Assembly (NCBI GenBank): GCA_905147135.1
Contig: LR990064.1
Span: forward strand, 10,000,001 to 10,064,000
Reading direction: 5' to 3'
DNA length: 64,000 bases
From: Blastobasis lacticolella
Taxonomy: Eukaryota > Arthropoda > Insecta > Lepidoptera > Blastobasidae
The translations under genes were made by a program, and so were the position numbers. Of the stretch, positions 1-11,107 are shown one piece after another; the stretch's first letter is position 1; the number at the start of each line of letters is the position of its first letter. The notes beneath the pieces were generated by a model, which did not search any database, was not told where the DNA came from, and saw only the letters and a list, made by a program, of their open reading frames with translations.

Positions 1-307
1 TTTAAGATACTTGCTGGGAAAGTTTGTGAACTAAGTTGTGGTTTCTGTATTTCAAATTTCATCGGTGAAATCTAAAACAAAGAAAAACACATTTTATAGC
101 TAAGTACTATGCGTTACACAACCTCTGCAATTATTTTTATGAGAGTCAACGGGCATAACGCCGTGGCTTTTAAACCTTTTAATGGATGGACGTCTGACAG
201 GCTAACTGCGTTTTAAGAATGAGTGGATTAACCATAGAAAAAGAAACGAAGGCGGCAGTGTTTAAATTTTTGCTCACAATACCATAAAACATAATATTGT
301 CGAAGAG

Positions 308-1083
308 ATGTGCAAAAATGAAAACCAATACCTCGGGATACATCTAAGCAAATTCAATGTGGACATCGCAGACATTTATAAGCCAGGCCGGACAAAATAT
401 GTTAAAGAATTTCTAGAAACATATAGTTCACAATTACAAAATAAGAACAGGGTAATAGCGTTCGGTGATTTTAATTTGGTCCCGTTTCAACAAGATAAAT
501 GTGTCAATTATTATAGAACCATGCTCCAAGCCTCAGAGATACGTGAAAAATAGGTGCCTGAACCTGGTATCAGGAAAGAGGCCTCGAGGGCGACCCAAGA
601 AGCGATGGATTGACATCGCTGAGTCAAATGCGAGAGCCAACGGTTTACGACGACAGGATTCCTAAGACCGGGCAAAGTGGAGAAGAATGAGTAGGAAAGC
701 GGACCCTGGTAGAGGCCGGGATAAGCGCTAAGACAATGATGACGACCATGATGATTGGTTGCTACCATGCTAACAGAAAATGGTTACTATTTTAAAAATA
801 GAATTGATTCATATTAATTTACACGAGAAGCTTCAAAGGCAAAATCTCCCATTGATCATGTCTGTACAAATAATAAAACAAATATATTTTATTTTGCTAT
901 AATTGAACCTAAAATGTCAGACCATAAACAAATGTACGTCGAAATAAAGGAACCCTCACCAGAACTTAGAAAAGAAATACAGTATGAAGCAATCGATTAT
1001 GGAAGGTTATACAAGATATTTAAAGAGACACTGCCAGTACAGTGTTCTAGAAAAAACATAAATCACCACAATAAACAAAAGTA
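308..1083 (+). pseudogene. Non-LTR retrotransposon endonuclease (EEP) fragment, split by an insertion
   Basis: The part at 308-525 encodes IAFGDFNL, the GDFN metal-binding motif of the endonuclease/exonuclease/phosphatase domain that LINEs use to nick their target. The frame resumes at 764 and encodes IDHVCTN and then MSDHKQ, the IDxxF/SDH catalytic end of the same domain. Between them lies an RTE tail (526-763) flanked by the 8-bp duplication accatgct; taking it out with one copy of the duplication keeps the phase. A TAA at 815-817 and another at 1081-1083 also break the frame. No reverse transcriptase follows, so this is a truncated, dead copy. The clade cannot be assigned from this piece alone. 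Confidence 0.75.
526..763 (+). mobile_element. RTE-type LINE 3' terminal fragment with 8-bp target duplication
   Basis: It encodes the C-terminal stretch GRPKKRWIDIAESNARANG and then AKWRRMSRKADPGRAG, typical of the end of RTE-clade endonuclease-RT proteins in Lepidoptera. It finishes in a decayed GAT/GAC-rich tail. The flanks are accatgct at 518-525 and again at 764-771. The copy is 5'-truncated, as expected for target-primed reverse transcription, and it sits inside the endonuclease above. Confidence 0.8.
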
Positions 1084-2187
1084 AAGAACGGACAAAGTTT
1101 TCTCAAAATTTGTTGCATCATCGGATGGAGGTGATCGTGTTTTATCAATGATGGTGGGCTGATGGAGCCTATGGGAGAGTTTTATGGTTGCTTACCGGCC
1201 TGATGGAGGCTATGAGAGCGTGGCTTATAGAAGGTAGTTGTTTCAAGCTTAGTGAGAAAATGTTGAAAGTCCAGATATTTTGGTGATTGTTGAATAGTCG
1301 ATTTTATAAATTAACTTTAGCTTCAAGTCCTAAAATGTCTTTGATTACCGATATAAAGTGACTTTTTCGAGTTCTGTTGTTGTACCAGTAAGATGAGGCA
1401 GTGTAAGCAATGGTGAGATTTTATATCCTTCTGCCAGTACAAGTTAGTGGTACCTAAACTGTTGTTGAGGTCAAATATCCTGATTTATTTGGCTGACTTG
1501 GAGTGGCCTGGGAGTCATGTGTGTGACTCATTGGGCTGAGCGCTCCGAAAGTCTCGATGTTGTGGCTGTAGATGGCAAATTGAATGTTATAATTTTTTTA
1601 GAAGACGGCTGGATATGGGACACCTTCATTATTACAAACATTGTTAATTCGTTTCAAAATGGGACATTAAACGTAACGTAAAGTCTAGATACAGTATACT
1701 AGTTCGAACAGTTAATATCGATGAGGATGATTATTACTTGTTTAGTTTTGTCGTGGTAACAGATGGACTGCTGTAACCCATGACTGGCGTATCAGATAGA
1801 CGTGAGAGCTTCTTATTATTAAACTCTTGATTTAGTTTTGATATTAAGCAGTAGAGATAATGTTGTTTTTTTGTATCACCCTGAACAGTTGTTCGGATCT
1901 GTGACGATTACTTGTTGTGTAACTCGTAGACCGTTAATACGTGTTATGATAGCAGATAGACTGTGTTACCTATCACTGACTTAGTACAGATTTGGTCGAA
2001 GGATTGACCACGAGCTGAGAGTCTATATACAGCTATCAGTGAAGTAAAGCGTGTTAAAGTTACTACTTCATGATTTTAGCAATTTCATATTGAAAAGTAT
2101 ACTGTATAGTGTAACAGTAGATACCTTTGCACAGGTTATATAAGCACAGCTACTACAGTGGTGCCCCTATGTTATAGATAGAGGTAT
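1084..2187. other. Non-coding stretch, diverged internal repeats only
   Basis: I find no supportable gene. There are weak internal duplications: ctgatggagcctatgggaga near 1160 against a similar string near 1199, and a pair near 1757 and 1948 sharing the pattern cagat.gactg..gt.acc.at.actg. They suggest an old duplicated non-coding element. Confidence 0.5.
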
Positions 2188-2760
2188 TTCAATTTTCAAT
2201 TTCAATTTATTTAGCATTCCATGTGTTTTACAAAGGTAGTAATTTTACATAATACAAAATTATATAATGGGTATCAACATGGACCCGGATCGGGCACAGC
2301 ATACTGGTAGAGAGGAGGCACTTGTTTTATTAATAATATACCTTATAAATTATATTTTAGAATATAATATTAATACTCTATATATGTAAATATAGAGTAT
2401 TATACTTGTCTAGTACGCTTGAGACAGAGCGAATTGGAGGAGCAAAAGTAGCAAAGCGAATCCTGGTGCAAGCCGGGACCGGCTTCCAGGACGACTCTAC
2501 ATGCGTAATATTATTAATAATTAACATTTATTTAATAATTTTTGATTTGCTTCATATTCATACTCTATACATGTAATATAGAGTAATATGACATTTCCTT
2601 GGTTATTGGTTAACATGTATTATATTATTAGTCTCTATTATATTCAATATTATCTTAATTCCTTTATCATATAATTTTTTATTAATTTCGTTTATTGATT
2701 ATAAATTAATTTATGTAAATAATAATGTTTATTTATTATATTTTATATTATCAATAGTTA

Positions 2761-5107
2761 TTAAAATTTATCATTCATATACTCATCTAATGAATAATAA
2801 CTTTTATTTAATAATAATTCTTTGAGGAGTTTTTGAAAACATTTATCTTTTTTTTCATATTTTATTATATCTGGTAATTTATTAAATATTTTTATAGACA
2901 TGACTAGGGGACTCGAGGAGTGTATTGCAAGTCTGGAGCTTGGTAATATCAGCCTGTTCCTATGACGCAATAGATGACTTCCCTGTATTTCATCCCGCCT
3001 TTTATAAAATTCCTGGTGGCGTCTTACAAACCTACAGACCTCAAATATATACAAAGATGGCAGTGTAAGTATACGGTTTCTTCGGAAGTGTGGTTTACAA
3101 CTGTCCATTGAGTCTAAGTTAACAAGTATTCTCATAAGCCTCTTCTGCATGGTGAACAAATCCGACGCTCCCGGGCTGTTACCCCATAATATAATACCAT
3201 AATTAAGCCAAGCATAGGCATATGCATAATAGGCCACTTAGGCAGTTTTCAAATCAGTGACTTTCTTTATTTCATGAAGTGCATACGAGAAACTTGAAAG
3301 TTTACTTTTAATCTTAAGTACATGCGTCTTCCAATTCATATGTGTTTCCACGGCTAATCCGAGCAACGTAAACTCATTTACAACTTTCAGTTTAACGCTA
3401 CCATAGTTGAAATCTAGATATAATGGATTTTTTTGGCGCGGGTGGAAAGTTATGATCTTAGTTTTGGTAAAATTTATGTCAAGGCTGTGGTCGTTCATCC
3501 ATTGCACTACTTCGTCCATTGCTGAGGTAAGCTGTTGCTCTATATTTGTGATATTTTGACCTGAGATGAGTAGGGATATGTCATCAGCAAACAGAACACA
3601 AAGTGGTACCTGTATAGTTTTAGGCATGTCATTGATATATATGAGAAACAGCAGACACCCAATGACACTACCCTGCGGAATAGATGCATTTATAATATTG
3701 CGATGAGATCTCACTGTCTGTATATTCTTAGTGTCAACACTGTAATGTTCAACCTCTACAAATTGCTCGCGATTTCTCAAGTAGGATGTTAACCATTTAT
3801 GTGCAGCACCGCGTACTCCTATTCCATATAACTTTTCTAATAAAATGTTATGTTGGACTTTGTCATATGCCTTAGTCATGTCCAAGCACAGCCCCACCGC
3901 ATATTTACCATCGTTTACTACGTTATAAACTTCCTGCATGAATTTATATACAGCCAAGGTGGTTGATCGCCCCTTACGAAACCCATTTTGGCTTTCGTTG
4001 AAAATGCCGTATTTCTCACAAAATTTATAAATTCGGTCACACATTGCCTTTTCAAAAATCTTTGAAGCCGTTGGTAACATCGCAATAGGACGATAATTAT
4101 TTGGGTCTGTTTTAATACCTTTTTTATGGATGGGTTTTATTATTGCCTTTTTCAGGAGGTCAGGGAAAGTTCCCTCCTCGAAGGACTGATTAATGAGTCT
4201 ACAGAAGATAGGCGCAAGCTCTTCAACACATAGTTTAACTAATGTAGGCGGAATTTCATCTATACCATAACTTTTCTTATTTTTGAGATTTTTAATAATA
4301 CTCGACACTTCTCGGATGTCCACCTGGCCAAGAAACATGGTATTTAAGGTGGGGTGTAGAACGGGGCGGCCGCACGGCGCCGCTAGGCCATCTACATCGC
4401 CAATGGAAGCAAAGAAGTCATTGAGTGCATTTGCCACTTGGGTAGGATTTGAAATTCGGGTATTGTTCATTTCTAATTGTATATTATTTTTTTCTTTGGC
4501 AGTCCTTTTATTTGTCTGCTTGTTTATTATATTCCACATACATTTGACTTTATTGTGTGATGTGCTCATTTTTTTAACATATTGTAATTTTTTGGACACA
4601 TTTACTACACTTTTTAAAAGTTTTTCATACTTTTTATAATGTAACTTTAGGACATCGCTTTTAGATTTTAATGTTAATATTTTTAATAATCTTTTATTCT
4701 TACAAGAATTTTTTATACCCAGTTAGCCAATGCTTTTTATATTTTGCTTTTAATTTTACTTTTTGTTTCGGAATGCATTCATTGAGAATACTTGTTAACT
4801 TTTCATGTAGAGCTGTGTAATTTTCATTTAGATTTTGACTTTCCGATATTACATATTGCCAATTGACTTCATTTAATTTAATCTTGAATTTCAGCATATT
4901 ATCTTTACTATAAAATCTCTTTTCTACATACCAAGTAGAAGGTTTAGGTTTTTGTTTAACCTGCCATTGCATGATAGTGGCTTTATGATCAGAAAATCCC
5001 AAGTCCTCAACCGTGGTATCTAAAGTTACATCATCAAAATTCGTAAAAACTAAATCAATGCATGTAGATGTAGTTAAAGTGATTCGCGTAGGATATTTTA
5101 TGAGTTG
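2761..5107 (-). pseudogene. LINE ORF2 remainder: endonuclease end, reverse transcriptase, C-terminus
   Basis: From 5107 the frame gives QLIKYPTRI, IDLVFTNF and GFSDHKAT (the SDH end of the endonuclease). The reverse transcriptase occupies about 4300-3400: KNKKSYGIDEIPP, IIKPIHKKG, NNYRPIAMLP, FRKGRSTT, CLDMTKAYDKV, SIPQGSVIGCLLFLIYIND and the catalytic LFADDIS. The C-terminal domain follows (YGIILWGNS, FNKLPDII). Two lesions are visible: an extra base in the six-T run 4709-4714 shifts the frame between the endonuclease and RT, and TAA at 3240-3238 interrupts the C-terminal domain. The RT catalytic block itself is intact. Confidence 0.8.
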
Positions 5108-5861
5108 TTTTCAATTCAATTCAATTCATTTATTGCGTTTCCATGTGTTAGTAAATACAAGTTCTTAAATATATATATTAGTACAAGACATGGAACCCTG
5201 GTCGGGTATAGCAAAAATTTATTACATAATAATAATAGAGAGGATGCAGTATTTGAAATTAAATATTAAATCAATTAAATACAAAATTCTCAATTATAAA
5301 ATAATGGCAAATCAAATAAATCAATTGTCACAAATATAATAAATAATACAAAATGTCAATATTAATAAAAATAGTCTAATTTTTTTATAATCTACCTTCT
5401 TGTTTTTACAAAAAGTTCGTCTACCGTGTACAACGTTCTTTCCATGAGATACTTGTGCAGTTGTGTTTTAAAACGGTTCAGACTTTCAGTTTCTCGTATT
5501 ATTTTCGGTATGGCATTATATATTTTTGGGGCCATTGCAAAAACACTTTTGTGAAACAATATCGTTTTGCAAGGGTGCAAATGTAACTGGTCGCGGCGCC
5601 GGGCACTTTCCACACTTGGGAATAGGCGACTGTTTGTACGTACGAACACTGCAACCTCGTAAATGTATAAGGACGGCATGGTTAGTAAATTTAATTCTTT
5701 AAAGAAAGGCTTACAACTATCAGTACGTCGCAAGTCACAGATAGCCCTTATGCATCGTTTCTGTGCTTTAAATATTGAATCAATTCCAGTTGCGTTGCCC
5801 CAGAAGATAATCCCATATCTGAGCACGGAGACTACAAGACCGTGATACGCCACAATCAGCG
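5108..5861 (-). mobile_element. 5'-truncated related LINE copy nested in the ORF2 endonuclease
   Basis: This insert carries the C-terminal domain of a related ORF2 (frame 5853-5392, with YHGLVVSVLRYGIIFWGNA and KIYNAIPKIIRETESLNRFK), a 3' UTR with the family string atttattgcgtttccatgtg, and an AATTG-repeat tail at 5128-5109. It lies in the same orientation as its host. On either side the host reads ...EYKFK (upstream) and QLIKYPTRI (downstream), which are consecutive in jockey-type endonucleases. Only a trivial AAA duplication can be seen at the ends. Confidence 0.75.
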
Positions 5862-6371
5862 TTTAAATTTGTATTCTGCCATGAGACATAAGAAATCGTT
5901 TGATTTTGCATTATTTTGTGAAATATCAATATTGAAATCACCACCAATAACAATATCCAACTTTCGGTATTTGTTGTTTAAATGGCTCAAAATTCTTTTT
6001 AATTGAGTTAAAAATACGTCCTCCTCTCTTCCGTTCCAATAAAAACAAATTAATAACAAGTTTTCAGTAATCAATTCAACAGCACACACTTCAACCACGT
6101 ATTCTACTGACATCTGGGCTACATCTTGCCTTTCTATGCTTTCTAATGTATCTTGTAATATAATACAAACTCCTCCGCCTCTTCGATTTTCCCTACAGTA
6201 AGATGCTGCAACCTTGTACCCTCCAATATTTATCAAATCTAATTTTCCTTGCGTCATCCAGGACTCTGAAATACAAATCGCTTGATATTCTGGATTCTGA
6301 TCAAGGAAAGCCTCCATTATATGCTGTTTGTTATATAGACTTTGAATATTCTGAAAAAGCAATTTAAACAT
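5857..6371 (-). pseudogene. LINE ORF2, N-terminal endonuclease part
   Basis: The frame opens with FKLLFQNIQSLYNKQ, the QNIxSL start typical of EEP endonucleases, and continues through ICISESWM (catalytic Glu), a RRGGGVCI strand and IVIGGDFNID (GDFN motif). It runs to residues MAEYKFK and then enters the nested fragment, ending at TGA 5858-5856, which belongs to the insert. The rest of the domain resumes at 5107. Confidence 0.75.
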
Positions 6372-7584
6372 CGTGTTTTGAGTCTCGAAAAGTTTTGGAA
6401 CTTCTTCGGGATACTTGGAGACTCTGATCAGTCATTTGGTTCTCGGTAGAGTCAAGGTAGTTTGTAGATGGGCGTTTCACAAAGTTAACCGTTTTCCCGT
6501 TTATAAACAATTTGTTATTGCGAATAAAGGCCTGTTGTCCTTTTTCTCTCGCCATAAGCATTTCGTCTCTGATTATTTTACGTTCTTTTCGCTCATTTTC
6601 ATTTAAAAATTCGGAAATATATAATGGGGTACCTTTGAAGTAGTACTTATTCTCTACTATATACCTTGCAACTTTCTTGTTGATAAACTCTATGACTAGC
6701 GGCCTTTTGAAGTTTTTATTTTTGCCTATTCTGTACGTGTCTTCGATGTATCCCATTAAATTAATATCAAGGACATCTCGGAAAATTTCTATTAGTCTAT
6801 TGTGTAAATCCCATTCTGTTTCATTATGATAGTCTATCAAGCCGTAGATGACTATTTTGTTCACATCATTTTTGCATGTTGGATATTTATTTTCGTTTGC
6901 TGTAAAGTTTTGTGTTCCGGTTTCTAGTGTTTCTATCTCCTGCCTCAGCTTTTCGGTCTCCTTCTGTAACTTTTCTATTTTACTATTTAATAATTGAATA
7001 TCCAGCTTCCTTTCATTATTTTCCTGAAATAGAGTGATCGTATCCTCTCTGATATCCTCCTTCAATTTTCTTATAGCTTTACTTATTTCAGCTTCTATTG
7101 TGCATTGTAATTCTGAGATTATTGATATGTTATTTTCCTTCAGCCGTAAAGATATTATTTCGCTCAAATTTTGTAATGTTAATTCATGTTGATTCTCTGC
7201 ACACGGTGCCAACTCCTCCGTAATCGTGTCACCTAAAACACTGAGTTCATCAGAGCTACCCATATTATTTCCACGCGTTACAGGTCTCTTCCTCAATGCA
7301 ATGTTCACATTTTCTTCTCCCACCAATGGCGACTTTTTTTTAATTGGATTGTTTTCTTGAGGTCGTAGTGGGGTTTTAGTACTAACAAGTCTTGCTTTTT
7401 TAATTATACACACCTTACAAGTCCATTTCCTTTTATGGTCGGGTGTCATTGTACCATAAAATCGGGTTTCCTCGACCTTAGCACATTCTAGGTCGAACTT
7501 ATTATTGCAGATTGAGCAAGTGAGATACTCTTTCCCAGGGAGCGGCTTACGACAGCCAGAGCATTGTATCGACATTGCTGACAA
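6364..7584 (-). CDS. LINE ORF1 protein: PHD-like zinc finger, coiled coil, L1-ORF1p-like C-terminus
   Basis: This 406-aa frame is intact. Residues about 8-59 hold a Cys-rich finger (CSGC, CSIC, a DLEC spacing and a final CKVC) of PHD type, common in insect LINE ORF1 proteins. Residues about 150-235 are a long heptad-like helix rich in Leu/Glu/Lys, a probable coiled coil for trimer formation. Residues about 245-385 (NKIVIYGL ... RPLVIEF ... GTPLYIS ... FIRNNKLFINGKTV) match the RRM plus C-terminal domain layout of L1 ORF1p, which binds and chaperones the element RNA. The stop overlaps the ORF2 start by 8 nt (ATGTTTAA), suggesting coupled translation by reinitiation. The initiating ATG at 7584 follows a leader with no upstream in-frame extension that I can support. 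Confidence 0.8.
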   Translation of the reverse strand: MSAMSIQCSGCRKPLPGKEYLTCSICNNKFDLECAKVEETRFYGTMTPDHKRKWTCKVCIIKKARLVSTKTPLRPQENNPIKKKSPLVGEENVNIALRKRPVTRGNNMGSSDELSVLGDTITEELAPCAENQHELTLQNLSEIISLRLKENNISIISELQCTIEAEISKAIRKLKEDIREDTITLFQENNERKLDIQLLNSKIEKLQKETEKLRQEIETLETGTQNFTANENKYPTCKNDVNKIVIYGLIDYHNETEWDLHNRLIEIFRDVLDINLMGYIEDTYRIGKNKNFKRPLVIEFINKKVARYIVENKYYFKGTPLYISEFLNENERKERKIIRDEMLMAREKGQQAFIRNNKLFINGKTVNFVKRPSTNYLDSTENQMTDQSLQVSRRSSKTFRDSKHDV

Positions 7585-7600
7585 ATAAAACCCACACCAA

Positions 7601-8314
7601 GTCTGCGCTGAATACCAACAATGCGCCCCCTATCGGCAAGTAGTTAATATGCGTGTAATCAAATCGATCAGTTCTACTCGAATTAGCAGGTATCTCTATT
7701 AAGCGATAGATGGTAGTAGCCGTCCAAGAAGTACCGCAATAACAGCGCCCTCTAGCGGAGTGTTTGCAAAAATGATAGGGTATCAGCTTCAGCTACTCAA
7801 TAATAGATGGGGCTGTTTGCTATGGATATGTGCGGGTGATTTGCATTATTTTAAGCTATTATTTTAGGTTAAGTTTAAAAGCTTAAAAGCAAATTTGGCA
7901 CTTGTTCATAAAAAAGACTTTGCACTATAATAAAATCAATTTCTCTGACCTCTTATTGGAGTTCTTCTTGCAATTTTCTTAGCAATTTAACACTTTAGAG
8001 GTGGTCCTATGATTAAAAACGATTTCGGAGTTTTTTCCTATTTTCTTTCCAGTTCCAAAGAGTTGCCGCCTGATAACACTTCTCCGCACTATTTGATGAT
8101 TATAACACAAAAATATATACTTTAATTTAACTTGTTTGCACAATTTCTATTTTAATAAACACAGTATTATAAACTCGATGTAACCATGAGCACAGTAGCG
8201 CCCTCTCCTAGATTTATTACTAGAGTCTATAAGTACCTACCGGTTTAAAAATGTGACGAATGAACAACACTGAGCTGATATGTTGGCAATGTTTATTAAC
8301 TTCTTTTTATTTGT
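7601..8314. other. LINE leader remnant and non-coding flank
   Basis: There is no gene. Two GCGCC-type motifs at 7623-7636 and 7745-7758 lie in what is probably the leader of the LINE read leftwards. A third, poorer one is at 8198-8209. The rest is AT-rich with no recognised structure. Confidence 0.5.
7623..7758 (-). promoter_or_regulatory. Pair of CTCF-like core motifs in the LINE leader
   Basis: On the minus strand 7636-7623 reads CCGATAGGGGGCGC and 7758-7745 reads CCGCTAGAGGGCGC, both fitting the CTCF core CCNNNAGRKGGCGC. They are 122 bp apart, upstream of ORF1. Binding is an inference. Confidence 0.4.
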
Positions 8315-8794
8315 CCCGCCTGTGTGGCACCCGCCTGTGTGGCACCCGCCTGTGTGGCACCCGCCTGTGTGGCACCCGCCTGTGTGGCACCCGCCTGTGT
8401 GGCACCCGCCTGTGTGGCACCCGCCTGTGTGGCACCCGCCTGTGTGGCACCCGCCTGTGTGGCACCCGCCTGTGTGGCACCCGCCTGTGTGGCACCCGCC
8501 TGTGTGGCACCCGCCTGTGTGGCACCCGCCTGTGTGGCACCCGCCTGTGTGGCACCCGCCTGTGTGGCACCCGCCTGTGTGGCACCCGCCTGTGTGGCAC
8601 CCGCCTGTGTGGCACCCGCCTGTGTGGCACCCGCCTGTGTGGCACCCGCCTGTGTGGCACCCGCCTGTGTGGCACCCGCCTGTGTGGCACCCGCCTGTGT
8701 GGCACCCGCCTGTGTGGCACCCGCCTGTGTGGCACCCGCCTGTGTGGCACCCGCCTGTGTGGCACCCGCCTGTGTGGCACCCGCCTGTGTGGCA
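8315..8794. repeat. 15-bp minisatellite, 32 perfect copies
   Basis: The unit cccgcctgtgtggca repeats 32 times without a change. Because 15 is a multiple of three and the unit has no stop in any frame, all frames look open; the resulting pentapeptide repeats (for example GCHTG, PPVWH) are artefacts. The array starts abruptly at 8315 after AT-rich DNA. Confidence 0.97.
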
Positions 8795-9205
8795 CCCGCC
8801 TGTGTGACATCCCGCCTGTGTGGCACCCGCCTGTGTGGCATCCCGCCTGTGTGGCATTCCGCCTGTTTGGCATTTCGCCTGTGTGGCAGAAAGTCTGTGT
8901 GACATTTAGTCTGTGTGGCATTTCGCCTATGTGAAATTTACCCTTGTGTAACATCTTACCTGTAACGTACTATGGTAGACGTGACACAGGCTATATAATG
9001 AATAGACTCATAGTTTGACGATAAGAGTGGCACTGACAAGAGTGACACCCAGCCTGTGTGGCACCTAGTCTGTGTGATATTTCGCTTGTGTGCAGGTCCA
9101 GTTGCGTGGCGGCCCGGCTGCGTGGCGGCCAGATTGCGTAGCGGCCCGCCTGATGGCGTTCGTCAGTGTGGTGGTTTGCCTGTGTGTCATTTCTTCTGTA
9201 TGGTA
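8795..9205. repeat. Degenerate continuation of the minisatellite
   Basis: Units here drift step by step: one substitution at 8807, then 16-bp units, then forms such as gtgtggcatttcgcct and tgcgtggcggcccggctg up to about 9200, interrupted near 8960-9040 by unrelated sequence. The homogeneous units lie at one end and old variants at the other, a polar structure. The Copia LTR begins 8 bp beyond. Confidence 0.8.
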
Positions 9206-9212
9206 ACATTAC

Positions 9213-9416
9213 TGAAGGATTTAACGTTGTTATAATCAATGAAATATCGAATTGTAATAAATACCAAACGTATATTGTAAACTCGAACAACAGAGCGAAC
9301 AAAATGGAGGAGCACAGTAATACGAAATAGAAACATAATAACGTGCTGCCAACATGACAGCGAGCGTTGCCAACATCAGTAACTATGTAATGGTTGCGTT
9401 CTCATTTAGTCTAACA
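9213..9416 (-). repeat. Copia 3' LTR
   Basis: A 204-bp TG...CA terminal repeat, flanked on the left by attac. It differs from the partner at 14722-14925 at about seven positions, concentrated in the first 60 bp. Confidence 0.92.
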
Positions 9417-10186
9417 CTCCCTCCAGAACGCAAATCCTTTTTGCTTATACAAAACAAATGTTTTTCAAGTGTAACACCTTTAGTTAAATTATCTGCCACC
9501 ATATTACAACCATTCACAAATATGAAATTAATTTTAGAATTAATGATATTTTCTCTGAGAAAATGTAACTTAATATTAATGTGTTTAGTCTTAGGCTTAT
9601 AACAGTCTGTCGAAGCCAGTTTGATTGCACTTTGATTATCACTGTATATAACTAATGCACTTTCCGAACCTTGGCCGAGTTTATCTTGCAGTTGCCGAAG
9701 CCACAAGGCCTCCTGGGTGGCCGATGCCATTGCCATATATTCAGCCTCGGCTGTAGAGAGGGCTACAGTCTGCTGTTTGCACGAGTTCCAACAAATACTA
9801 GCGTTCTGAAAAATAAATGTGTAACCAGTACACGATCTTCTATCTAGTGGGTCACCAGCCCAGTCGGCATCGCAATACCCAGTTATTTCGCTGGAGTTAT
9901 CTTTGACATAGCATAAGTTTAGATCCTTGGTTCCTTGAAGATATCTCATGACCCTTTTTACTCCAAGCCAATGTTGAATGCCCGGATCATTACAGTACTG
10001 ACTCAGTTTATTCACCGCATACATGATATCAGGTCGTGTGACCTGTGCCAGATATAAAAGACATCCCACCGCTGCCCTGTATGGGAAATTGCTATCTTCA
10101 TTCTCAGATTTCTTAGTAAATTTTATATTAACCTCTATCGGAGTGCGCACTGGTTTGCACTCGGACATGCCATACCTTTCCAGCAC
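9383..10186 (-). pseudogene. Copia RNase H domain
   Basis: The frame shows PYRAAVGCLLYLAQVTRPDI, GYCDADWAGDPLDRRSCTGY (first catalytic Asp region), ALSTAEAEYMA (Glu) and VIYSDNQSAIKLA (Asp), then HINIKLHFLRENI, the standard end of Copia polyproteins. The domain removes RNA from the RNA-DNA hybrid. It runs into the 3' LTR. It looks intact but is cut off from the RT by the deletion at 10202-10186. Confidence 0.88.
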
Positions 10187-10201
10187 TAGGTTAATATACT
10201 T

Positions 10202-10873
10202 TTATTCTTTGATATCTGTAGCATTTTTCTTATCATTTGTAAAAATCAAGAAATCATCCACCCATATTGCTATTAATATCATTTTAGATTCATTTACTAT
10301 GTAATATATGCATGGATCAACCCTTGATCTTTCCAAACCAATTTTAAGTAGAACTTTGTTCAGTTTTAAGTTCCATTGACGGCTTGCTTGCTTGAGCCCA
10401 TAAATAGACTTATGTAGACGACAAACCTGAACATTTAATTTAAAGCTTTCAGGTTGTGACATTTAAATTTCAGCATCAATGTCACCCTGCAGAAATGCAC
10501 TTATGGCATCCATCTGAGTCATTTCTAGGTTATACTTAGCAGCCAGAGCGAGCAAGAAGCGAACTGAAGTATATCTAACTACAGGAGCATAAACCTCATC
10601 ATAATCATTTCCTTTTCTCTGCGCACATCCCTTTACAACCAACCTTGCTTTAAAACGAGTGATGTTTCCTTTCTCATTGGTTTTAGCCTTAAATACCCAT
10701 TTACATGGCAAGGCTCTTTTATCTGACGGCAGATCCACCAGTAACCAAGTATTATTCTTTAATAAGGAATCATATTCCTCCTGCATGGCTTTCTTCCACT
10801 GATCAGCATGTGGAGATGAAAGAGCTTTGTCAAGCGTCTGAGGGTCATTTAAATCTGGACAAAAGTAACTCAC
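10202..10873 (-). pseudogene. Copia reverse transcriptase, nonsense codon and internal deletion
   Basis: Frame 10873-10463 has the Copia RT start (WKKAMQEEYDSL, TWLLVDLP, CKWVFKAK, KARLVVKG, YAPVVRYTSVR, QMDAISAFLQGD). It ends at a TAA at 10465-10463 where the family has a codon before MSQPESF. The frame goes on with IYGLKQASRQWN and IWVDDFLIF, the catalytic xVDD. It ends at TAA 10204-10202, directly next to the YINLVLERYGM block, so roughly 40-50 codons between these motifs are missing. Confidence 0.85.
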
Positions 10874-11107
10874 ATCAAGATCATCCCTCTTTACATATTG
10901 GACTGGTCTGCGTGAACGTGAATTATATGAAGATGTCGGCAGATCTACAGGTTCCTCAGGTATGTAGGTTGTATCACCATTGTCTCCAGACAGGTAGTCA
11001 TCACTGTCCGTATCTTTTCCTGGAACTACTTTTCAGGGTTGTTCGAAGGGCTGCAGTTGAGGAGTACTGTCCGACGAACAAGGTAAGTATACATTATTAT
11101 CATATTT

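Larger units (their letters stand above)
2188..7600 (-). mobile_element. Two-ORF LINE (jockey/CR1-like), nearly full length, with a nested relative
   Basis: Read on the minus strand the order is leader, ORF1 (7584-6364), ORF2 endonuclease start (6371-5862), nested fragment (5861-5108), endonuclease end, reverse transcriptase and C-terminus (5107-2761), AT-rich 3' UTR, and a GAAATT-type tail at 2207-2188. Without the insert the element is about 4.7 kb, normal for this class. The leader upstream of ORF1 may extend to about 7780, where GCGCC.TCTAGCGG motifs lie. ORF2 carries one nonsense codon, one frameshift and the nested insertion, so the element is not autonomous. Confidence 0.8.

Noticed and set aside
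4283..4639. 118-codon plus-strand frame
   Set aside because: Complement of the LINE reverse transcriptase; no independent support.
8237..8954. Six long overlapping reading frames of pentapeptide repeats (GCHTG, PPVWH, RVPHR and others)
   Set aside because: They are an arithmetic result of a stop-free 15-bp repeat; no start context, no conserved ends, all frames equal.
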